Assembly: GCA_947179485.1 (NCBI GenBank)
Contig: OX359248.1
Span: 33,613,378 to 33,677,377, forward strand
Direction: 5' to 3'
Length of the DNA stretch: 64,000 bases
Source of the DNA: Allacma fusca
Taxonomy: Eukaryota > Arthropoda > Collembola > Symphypleona > Sminthuridae
Shown: in pieces, positions 13,152 to 22,541 of the stretch
How positions within the stretch are numbered: the first letter of the stretch is position 1
Layout of the letters: every line of letters starts with the position of its first letter
Position numbers and translations under genes: made by a program
Notes under the pieces: generated by a model
What the model saw: the letters and a program-made list of their open reading frames with translations, nothing else
What the model was told of the DNA's origin: nothing
Databases searched by the model: none

Positions 13152-13720
13152 GCGGGTCAAAGTTCCACGCAGGGTTTAATATTGAGCTGAATGCAGTTCT
13201 GAATCCGTCCCCGTACGGACCACCGGGTGGGGCTTTGGGAGCTCCTCTGGGTTACACTGCCCCCTCCGTCCCTGTCCTTACACATCATCATCATGGGGAA
13301 CCCATCCCTGTTGTTGCACCAGTAATACCCGTAGCCCCGGCTGCTCCCCCAACCACCTACGGCTCCAACCTTGGCCGACATTATGGAGCCCCAAGTTTAC
13401 CCTTCGGAGCCGGACCACTCTCCCTCCACTATGGTTTCAAGCCGTACGGACGAAATAAAACTAATAGACCACTAGAAACGAAAGATCTCATAAAATTTAT
13501 AATGAAAAATATTTTTCACCCCTATAATCGATTCTAATTTTGTTTTCCTATGATATGATTTTTGTACATATTTGCACTGAAAAGTGTGTCGACCCCGTAT
13601 GGCAATGTCTCCCTTGGGAATGGTAAACGGTATGGACAGGATATCCCCCAGTACGTCATTGATGAACTGCAGGCGGTCTACTCGAAAGATAGTTACAAAC
13701 GATCACCTGTAAGACAATAA
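13152..13720 (+). CDS. Two-exon 3' gene end, PYG/Pro/His-rich unknown protein
   Basis: After a strong acceptor (tcttctcttgtttgacttttagcag) a frame needing one base from the previous exon reads GGSKFHAGFNIELNAVLNPS and then Pro/Gly/Ala-rich sequence with a His run (LTHHHHGEPIPVV). At 13442-13443 the frame reaches AAG CC and a GT (gtacgg). Splicing this 141-base intron to 13585 keeps the frame and gives FKP-VSTPYGNVSLGNGK, then RYGQDIPQYVIDELQAV and a stop at 13718-13720. Without splicing, the frame runs on to 13537 through AT-rich low-quality sequence. The motif PYG recurs in both exons. The acceptor phase differs from the other tail exons, so this may belong to another transcript or gene. Function unknown. 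Confidence 0.5.
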
Positions 13721-14046
13721 TAATAATCTACGGAAAAAAACACTTACTACACTCACTTTGTCTCCTAATTTATTTCATTTGAGAAAAATATTAGGTTTTT
13801 TTTTTCATATTCCTAACAAAAGTACAAATATGATCCAAAATCTTTTAACCTTGTCAGAAAAAAAAAGAACTTAGAGCCTATGACTGTTTTTGTAATATGG
13901 ACATGTACTAAAAAAAAATAGAGAGCTGCCAAAGAGTACAGTATGACTTTGAGGAAATGACTTTCAACGTATGTACGTACATAGTATCTATTTGATCTAT
14001 AGTAGAATTTTTTGATTCATTGGACATTTATATGGACGTTTCACAG

Positions 14047-14760
14047 GTAGTGGTAGCTACTCCCAGTCCCCTTCTGATTTATCATCACATACGACGAAGG
14101 GACATTGACGCCAATGACAGAACTGACAGAGTTGCGGAAGGCAGCATTGATGTGACAACTTCCTCCGAAGCCCCCGCAGTAGTTGTTGTACAACAAGAGA
14201 AAGGAAATCTAAACTTTACAAGTACAAGGACCAATTCCAGTAGTACTAATAGTAGTAATAGTAGTAATAGTAGTAGTGCTGGGCATAGCCCTGAGGAATT
14301 GGCAGGGATGAGGGAGACAGTAGTAAATGCAGCCTATGACCTTTTCCATGGACTGACTGACCTGAGCTGGGAACTGATACATAGAATTCGACACACCGCC
14401 GAGAAAGTCCTGCCCTTACCTTTATCCATGACCAATAGTGGAACCCCTCCATCAACTACCCCCCCACAAACTAGTAGTAGTACAGATAAATTAAAGAATG
14501 TAAATAGCAGCCTTAATAATTTAGATAGTCAGATCCCAATTGAGGCTGAGTCTTCAATTGGGACGCACAGAGTCAACCCCAATCAGGAGGTCCCTCCGTC
14601 CTCGTCCAGTCCGAATATCAATCCTTTGAGGATAATAATCCCTCCTAGTTTCACACAAAATCCTCGTCATCAAGTTCTAGTAAGGAAAGCCACGTCCTTC
14701 GTCACAAGTGTCCTCAAGGATGTGAGCCAGGAGCTGAACCGACGAATACAAAATTCTTGA
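14047..14760 (+). CDS. Candidate alternative 3'-terminal exon 5, unknown protein
   Basis: A 237-residue frame opens in phase 0 at an acceptor (gacgtttcacag, then gta gtg gta) and ends at TGA 14758-14760. It starts VVVATPSPLLIYHHIRRRD. A Ser/Asn repeat encoded by AGT/AAT triplets (about 14230-14276) is followed by a probable amphipathic helix (EELAGMRETVVNAAYDLF and WELIHRIRHTAEKVL), a Ser/Thr/Pro-rich linker and a second helix-like C-terminus (SFVTSVLKDVSQELNRRIQ). AATAAA at 14799-14804 fits a 3' end. No family recognised. It shares strand, phase 0 and an initial Val with the exons at 2134, 6008 and 8905. Confidence 0.6.
   Translation, partial: VVVATPSPLLIYHHIRRRDIDANDRTDRVAEGSIDVTTSSEAPAVVVVQQEKGNLNFTSTRTNSSSTNSSNSSNSSSAGHSPEELAGMRETVVNAAYDLFHGLTDLSWELIHRIRHTAEKVLPLPLSMTNSGTPPSTTPPQTSSSTDKLKNVNSSLNNLDSQIPIEAESSIGTHRVNPNQEVPPSSSSPNINPLRIIIPPSFTQNPRHQVLVRKATSFVTSVLKDVSQELNRRIQNS
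14230..14276 (+). repeat. AGT/AAT triplet repeat in coding sequence
   Basis: Imperfect trinucleotide repeat encoding alternating Ser and Asn, inside the 14047-14760 exon. Confidence 0.8.
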
Positions 14761-16776
14761 AAACATCTCTACTTATACTTTCTCGTCTAAACAAACAAAA
14801 TAAATTGTATGTACTTTTGCATCCTCCAGATGCACAATTTACGTATCAGTATCAGATAATTATATAATTTTATTTGTAAAATTATCTATTGTCTATAATT
14901 TTATTGTAGATGAAGAAGTATGATGTTTTGTTTTATAAAGTATTTTGATGTTTTTTTTTCTCCCAAAAAGAAAAAACCACAAAGGGGCACTAATTTTTTC
15001 TCTTTATTTTTTTTTATGTGTACACTCCTCCCATCACAGCGATAATATTTTATTATTTTATGAAACAATAAATAATTAGGTGTTAGAGCGTTTTTTTTTT
15101 TTGCATTCTCTCAAGTTTTCAATGTGCGTCCGCGAGAAATACAGATATAGGTATTTGTAGTTTATAGCAAGTGACAATTTTATGTCTTTAGTTGGAAATA
15201 TGCACATCAATCCCTTTCTGTTGTATAATAATTCCTGTCGTGAATTTGCTTTCACAATTGTGCCATCTACAATTGAAAGAAATGCCTGGATTCGTAAATG
15301 TACCTATATATAATTATAGGAAATATAGCAATGTAATAAAAAAAATGTATAAGCAGAGGGAAACAGGAGACGTTACTTCTGGTCCATGTTTATATTCCAT
15401 GTTTTTGTGTCAAAGATATAGTTAGTATATTTAGTATTGTGTCAGAAATGCAGTAATTATTATAGCAATGTGTTTGTAAGCAATCATTGATATTCATGTA
15501 GTTGGTTGTTAAGTTAAGAGCCTTTTTTTTAAAAGCAAGTGTCTTTTTTTATGCTTATCCCATTATTATTATTATTATTATTATGATTATTTCTGTTTAT
15601 GTAATTAATTTAATCCCGACTCAGTAGCCAGACCGTAGTGATACTTGAGTCATAATAACTTTATCTGCTAATTTTGATGAGAAATAATAACTAATCACTT
15701 TTTGAGTATCGTGTTGGTTGTATCTGAGGCATTAAACATGTGAAAATGTGAAGTATTAATGGTATATTTTTGTACTCAGTTTTTTTGAGTACTCAAAATA
15801 TGTGAATGATTGAGCATGCTTAATACAAAATCAATCAAATATGTAGATGGGATGAGTATCAAAGATTAAAAATATTTTTTATACAAAATCTATACTCCTT
15901 GTTTGGGAATGGAACGTTCACTCTTGGAATTTGTACTTAACTCAAGTCATAAACTTACTGTCATGGGGCATCATGAGATATCCTCTTGCATGAAGAAGTA
16001 AGTAATGTTCAATTCATGTTTAGGGTTAGGAGTCAAAATATCTCTTAAAATAAATTCAGAAAGAAAGGAAAGTAAGGAATAAATATTCATCGTTTAGTTC
16101 TTTCGAAAAATTAAAATCCTCAACCGCGGAAGATAGTTTCAAAAAGTAGGGGCTCAAAAGGGATCCAATCCTTGAATATTTAATTAAAAATCTGAGGAAA
16201 TGGGAAATGGTAGATCACGTCTGGAAAATACCTCATCTCTCTTGTTTCCTTCTGAAAATATCCCCTTGAGGATTGTCATTTCACTTAAGACTGGAATTGA
16301 GACTCCGGAGAGAAATGTTACGACTACGAGATGAACGTGCTCCGTTGGCTGGAAACTACTGTACTAGAAAAATATTTGGGTAGTAGGGGTAAAAGATGTT
16401 TTCATTGCTAGCTCACACTCGACTACATATGTACATACGTACTCATTATTTCACCTTTGAAACGAATCGGTGAGTCCTACTCCCCCGTGCGTCGGGGAGC
16501 ATGAATTCTGATAGCCACTGCTCATGTTGTTCTATAAATTATTATAAATTAAGTCTCAACTGAGAATTCCCAAGTAGTAGCTCCCTGCACCTTTTCGTAA
16601 TAACTTACTTGAGAAGTCTCTCACAATTTTGCCATAATAATTATTCGAATTTTGCCTTGACCGTTTGTCAACAAGAAATTCCAACGCAGAACCAGAGCCC
16701 TGCAAACTTCCGATCACTAGACACTGGGACTGTCAGGATTTACTACAAGTATATCCATAATTTCTAGTCAGTGCAA
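14761..16776. other. 3' UTR, then EH1 upstream region
   Basis: Holds AATAAA at 14799-14804, an ATT repeat at 15562-15583, and the 5' flank of the eclosion-hormone gene at 16777. No further gene supported. Confidence 0.5.
15562..15583. repeat. (ATT)n microsatellite
   Basis: Seven ATT units. Confidence 0.85.
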
Positions 16777-17953
16777 ATGGCTTCCACAAAATATTTCCGA
16801 TTGTCACCCACATTCACACTGGTCATTCTAGGTCTCTTACTCTTGTCCTCCGCTCCAGGATTAGACGGGATGCACTTGTCTTGTATTGCGTAAGTGTACT
16901 TACTACTACTATTTTTTCGCCTTTATTTCGCAACTATAGATTCCAAATTAGGCTTTTTTTTAAAGGATGAGGTTAATGTCACTAGGAGCTAGAAGATTTA
17001 TTCTCCATATTTTTAGCATAGTTAAGATATAAATTATGAAAAAAGCAATGTCGGCAAGACTCTGCTCTCATAATAGGTATGTACGCAAATGAGTTTCAAA
17101 ATACTACAAAGTATCATTGTGCCCCAAAGCTAAAACACTTTAGAAAAGTCATGAGGGCAGTACTAATAAAAATATTTTTTCTCACTTCTAAATCCGCTAG
17201 AAGCCCTCATGTAGGCATTACAATGTAATTTTGCATATTCTTTCAAAAGCTGTCCTTTTCTTCAGGCTTCTACAGGTCTTTTATCAGGCTCAGTATCCCA
17301 GGATTTAAAAATATAGGACGGGGCTCTTAGCTTGGGAAACATTTCTTAGAAATTATTTCCTAAGTTATACATCAAAGGTACGGAAGTTGATTCCCTTGGG
17401 ACATTGAATACCTTTTTTGGTACTTCCCCTAATAAACTAAACTACTAAACCCGCAACCCTCATGATGAATAAACTACAAGGAGAAGAAATGGAACAGAAA
17501 GTAAATAATTGTTTTTAACTCATCATCCATAAATTCGTCAAAGAGGGGGATATCACGCTGTGAAAATTATAACGAGACTCTCGTCAGGAAGAGCGCGGCT
17601 CCTTTAGTGAGATAAAAGCAGACTTGAGGTTTAGCATCTCCATACAGTATTACCTAGTACAATATGTGTCACCCAATTGGAACAATCTCAACTAATAGAA
17701 CCGGCTCTTAATGAATTGCTAACAACGCATGGGGTTGTGTACGAAAATTTTAAATGAATTTCAAAGTCATGTACAATAATTAAGGACTTTCCCAATAAAT
17801 TTCAGGAATTGCAGCCAGTGCGTGAAAATCTACGCGGAGTTCTTTGATGGGCGGCAGTGTGCAGAATTTTGTATTGGAATGCGGAACTGGGGAGATGGGC
17901 ACATTGATTGCAATGATCCAACCTCAATTTCCAGGTTCATCCGATATCAGTAG
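16777..17953 (+). CDS. EH: Eclosion hormone, diverged paralogue (EH1)
   Basis: Two coding exons, 16777-16889 and 17806-17953, joined at gtaagt and atttcag, encode 86 residues. Residues 1-30 are a signal peptide with a hydrophobic core (FTLVILGLLLLSS). The mature part has six Cys in the eclosion-hormone order: CIANCSQC, then 12 residues to QCAEFC, then DC. NCSQCVKIYAEFFDGRQCAE matches the family core. Eclosion hormone is a secreted neuropeptide that triggers ecdysis behaviour through a membrane guanylyl cyclase (family knowledge). Oddities: the loop before the last Cys is 12 residues instead of the usual 10 and lacks the KGKxIPEC motif, and the C-terminus ends SISRFIRYQ. It faces a second eclosion-hormone gene about 930 bases downstream. 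Confidence 0.88.
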
Positions 17954-18884
17954 TAACCCATTCTTCGGAACATTTTTGTCTAATATCACCTTGCCCCAAA
18001 ATCCGGACACGGGCGTCTACGGACGCCCTTACCATGAATAATTACAACCACGTCATGCATGCTGAACTATGTGAATATTACTACATTTCTAGTCCATAAT
18101 ATTTAGCTCTTCATCAAATGAATTCCTTGTGGTAAAATTAAAGTTTTGCTGGAATACAGTAATACAAATAGGAAATTAATATCCAAAAGAATTCTAATTT
18201 TTCTTTGTAGGATGTATTAGTAATTGTATGTAATTACTTATATGTAAATAGAAATTAATATAGATACTAGTGGATTTTTTCACTACTTGAAAGCCCACCT
18301 GAAAAGAGTGAGAAAGAACAATGTATGATTTCACAAGACCGGAAACTTACATGATCAAGCCAAATAATTATTTGAATGAGGAAATGCAATGACAAGTTGG
18401 AGCATTTACTGTATAAAAAGTTGTCTGTAAACAGGAAAGTTTATTTAAATAAAGACCGTTCACTCAAAACAAAAATGTGAAAAAGGATAAATGTCTCACA
18501 TCTTATTTAAATTATTACATCTACAATGAAGGTAACAAAGGCACGCGCTTCATACTTAATGTCAAGGAGTCCTCTCTCATTTGTCATGCATATTTCCATT
18601 AATAGTCCTTATATAACAATACAACTCTACAAGTAAATATCCGCATAGTATAATTACGCACTGGTGCGAATTCCCTTCTTTCCTCATATATGTATAAGAT
18701 ACAAAACAGTGAAGACAAGTCTCATCCATTAATACACACTACTTCACAATAATACTCCGAGCCACACACGCTCCGACCATTATAACATCAGGTATACGGA
18801 AAGTGTACAAAATACAATATTAAATTATTACATAATAATTAGACTCTGATCCACACTTTTACAAAAGACACACAAGTCTTGTTG
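17954..18884. other. Shared 3' region between convergent EH genes
   Basis: 3' flanks of both eclosion-hormone genes. The first 88 bases stay open in a +1 frame (see findings). AT-rich beyond; no other gene. Confidence 0.6.
18011..18028 (+). other. Perfect hairpin with UACG tetraloop in EH1 3' UTR
   Basis: GGGCGTC and GACGCCC flank TACG, a 7-bp stem closed by C-G around a UNCG-class tetraloop. It lies 57 bases after the EH1 stop in otherwise AT-rich DNA. Confidence 0.7.
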
Positions 18885-20358
18885 TTATTCTAACTTGGAC
18901 AGAAACCCACCAATCGAGTTCACATCGTTGCAGTCCGGAATCGACCTTCCTTTGGTAGCAATGCAATGATCTGCGCATCTCCGACCCTGGAATTCCAAAT
19001 TTTTCCACTTTAAACTTACTCCTTGTCTCTCAATCTCAGGAATGATACACAAAATCATAAAATTTGGAATGCAGTTTTTTATTTCATTCCTATACTTAGT
19101 GTTAGTTATAGTTCAGGTCGTCAAGGTTAGAAGTCTGGGGTAAGATGAGCTCAGGATTCAATGCCTTTGAGATGAACTTATTTCATACAAATCTTATCGT
19201 CTCTGTGTTGTTTTCCTACTTTACTACAGAAGAACTGTGAGTACGGTTCCTATATCTATGTATGTTAGCGAATGAAGCTGTTTTCCTTGCCGGGAACTTT
19301 CCTTGAAAGGTTCATAATGCCCCGTATCAATTTACTATAGTGTTTGTAGAGAGTTTTCACACAGATAAGTATCTCTCAGAGTGAGTCTGAGATTGTGGTA
19401 TTGTCCAATCTTGAAAATATTGACTCCTCAGGTTCCTATAAGTTTTGTTTACATGGTCACTTGAGCTGCATTAAAGGAAGGTGCTCTTTGAGCCCATGTT
19501 ATTATGAATTATGATGAAATCCATTGTTCTCCTCAATCCAAATTAAGATGACATTAGATTAGGATGTGAGAATCATGTCATAACTCACCCTGCATCAAGT
19601 CCGTAGTAGAGTAGCCCAGGAATTCCTAAGCTATTGCGACATTTGTTGGTTGGAGTAGATATAGATATAGTAAAGTGCCAAAATTGTTGCCTACTTCAAG
19701 AAGCTCATCTTCTAGCCTTTTTAGGCAGTTGGGGAAAATAACAATGCTCACGGGTGTGATTATAATAGTTAACTGTAAATTGAAGTGTAAATGTCATACC
19801 GCTACCCTTTGGCTGAGCCACAGAGCTTTGACTACATGACTGGATATATAGGTATAGGATGCTTATGGCCAAAATACTCCTTACTATTACTACTACTACT
19901 ACTACTACTACGATTTACTATAAAAATGGTTACTCATCGGATTGCAATGCAGACCTTTTAAAAGGACTTGGGGTTTGGAATGTACAGAGGATAGTAATTG
20001 AGGTATGTAAGATGCATTAGTGACTATGGCATCTATTCCTAACTTGCTTCATTTTAACTCTTGATCTTCCACCATATGACCACCAAGATTTCTACTACCA
20101 GTAAACATATATGTCGATATAGTGTATCTACATGGGGCGTCCAAGATGACATTTTTGGATAAGACTATACTAATTACGTTGTCATCAGAGTAAATAAGTA
20201 AAACTTACCTCAAAATAATCGCCATAAACTCGTTGGCATTGACCACAATTCTTTAGGCAGATTTTAATGGATTTCCTAGAAGAGGATGACAGCATGGCTT
20301 GGCTCCATTGGAAAAGGCAGAGGAGGATGAGGAGACTTGAAATCACCCGGAAATTCAT
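18885..20358 (-). CDS. EH: Eclosion hormone, canonical form (EH2)
   Basis: Two coding exons on the minus strand, 20358-20209 and 18986-18885, joined in phase 0 at gtaagt and ccag, encode 83 residues. The start is the Met opening MNFRVISSLLILLCLFQWSQ, a clear signal peptide ending near SQA. The mature peptide has six Cys: ICLKNCGQC, 12 residues, RRCADHC, 10 residues, then PDC. TKGRSIPDCNDVNSIGGFL closely follows the family consensus (KGKxIPEC, then S-I-x-x-F-L). A secreted neurohormone that triggers ecdysis behaviour through a receptor guanylyl cyclase (family knowledge). An upstream in-frame Met at 20397 would put charged residues before the signal and is less likely. The intron is about 1.2 kb. 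Confidence 0.93.
19882..19911. repeat. (ACT)n microsatellite in EH2 intron
   Basis: About nine TAC/ACT units in the single intron of EH2. Confidence 0.85.
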
Positions 20359-21467
20359 TTTCTTGTCTGAATTTTGTCTATGTACAGAAAGGAACAACAG
20401 AATACCGGCGGAATTATTACTAATTATTGCTTCATTGACAAACTAAACAAACTCGGATAATTTACAGCTCCATCCTTTTGAAAATCTTACTTGATTTATC
20501 AATATCAGTAATTTGTATGTAAACCATTCGGTGGAATTTAGACCCTTTATTTATAATCTGTATTGTCAAGTTAACCTGTACATGGATCAAGTTCACGGCT
20601 TGATAATTGACACTTAAATTTTAAAATTATTATCAAACCCCACTATGTATCTACAAGAAAATAAATTAATTTTTGTTTTCCCGAGCGACACTTTTATTAT
20701 TCCTTAGAATTTCGAAATCAAGCGAGTGCGTTACAAATACAAGGAATAATAATTAGGGAACTTGACTTATTATGCGTGCCTTGATCGCGTCTACACAAAA
20801 GTGACTTTGATCATGTTCTAGAGAGGTAGCAAAGATTTATAGAGAAAATAGTTGGCACCAGTAACGGAAGGGAATTTGTGGCCCTTGCTGTCTTCTCCTG
20901 CAGAAAATACTTTTGATTCCTCCACAATCCATAATTAACTGAGCTATTGAGGATATTTTGTGTGTCGTCACAGATTACTAAAAATCTCATAAATTACCCT
21001 CAAGAGACACTGACCACTAGAAATTATGTATATTTATTATATTAATACGGGATCAAACTGACGAAAACCAAATTCTTTCAAGGAACTTTCACTCCTAGCC
21101 CAGATTAAAAAGTAATAAAAATCTGTTGTCAATTTATTTCAAAGCTCGTCCACACGTTGAGTGAGGTATGGAGCCCCTAACTAATAACTCATCATGTACA
21201 AATTGTTAAAATGAGCTTACCTTTTGAGAAGAATGTGATATGGGAGACGTCTGAGAGGTTTCTTGAGGATCTATGTATAACTGTCTATATTAAATCCGTC
21301 TGTCTCTGTGACCACCGGCAAGGGAAGAAATTCCAAGAGATGTACCACAAGGTATGTGTTTGTGTATATATAAATGGGAAGATACGGTGGATAGGACGTC
21401 GAAGGGGAAAATGAGAATCGAAGTTAAGAATTGATACTGGTGACCTGGTATGTTACTCCACAGGGAC

Positions 21468-21491
21468 TATATATATATATATATATATATA
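21468..21491. repeat. (TA)n microsatellite
   Basis: Twelve TA units. Confidence 0.85.
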
Positions 21492-22154
21492 CGGTAGAAA
21501 CAATGACAGTCCAAATCCTGTTGCAAGACTCCTGGTGCCTTGTGTGTGTATGATCTGATGTTGTGTTTGATGATGATGATGGGCTGATGATTGTGAACAA
21601 ACGATACCTGTGACAATGGCATGAATGTCGAGCACAGAGTGGAAATAATGTCAGTCAGAGAATTACATTTTATCCCGTCCTTTTATTTATACCTTCGATC
21701 ATTTTTTCCATGTACCATTATTTCATTCAGGATTTGATATTTTTCCATTTGGGAACTCGCCATCTTCCCCGTCATCACCATCATATCATCATCGAAGGAA
21801 CAGATCAATGGCTATGTTGGCGCCATGCACATCATTATCCATTTCCAACCATGTAGAGTGTATACTTAGCCATTCCAAGCCATTCCGCACATCTCACTCC
21901 TTTTTATTAGTCTAGGTATATGTAATTATGTACATATAGTCATATGGCCCTAGTCATAGGCAAGCAACAGGCCTTTGGCTCTTGAATGTGGAAGCAAATT
22001 TGACTTATTTATGATGAGATCAGGCTGTGTGTGAGCACACTGAGAGTAATTGTCAATTCGCCATTGTGCTCTTAACTTGCATATGTCTGTAATTATGTTT
22101 CTGCTCATATCCTACGTACCTGTATGATTTTTTCCCTTGGTTTCCCGTGTATTC

Positions 22155-22178
22155 CTCTCTCTCTCTCTCTCTCTCTCT
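22155..22178. repeat. (CT)n microsatellite
   Basis: About twelve CT units; complementary to the GA run at 22490-22537. Confidence 0.9.
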
Positions 22179-22483
22179 AAGAATTATGATGACTTTTTTC
22201 CTCCAGTTTTATCCAAACAGGGGAAAAAATTTGATGGAAGAGACAAGAGACAGGAGACTGCTTTTGCACACTGTGACAAAAAAAAAGTCTATAAATGTTG
22301 TATTAAAATTGAATTACTATATTAACCGAGCGGAATCGGAAATTACTCCTCATGTATTGGTTCATACAGTTCTTTGTCTTGGCCATCCATCCTAACAAAT
22401 TGCAAAGCCTCGCTCTAGTACATGAGAATACAAAAATTCAAGGATGTTTCCTCTTCCGCAATGTCAATCAATACATTTGAGTA

Positions 22484-22489
<6 letters not shown>

Positions 22490-22537
<48 letters not shown>
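22490..22537. repeat. (GA)n microsatellite
   Basis: About 24 GA units, the longest dinucleotide run noted in the window. Confidence 0.9.
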
Positions 22538-22541
<4 letters not shown>

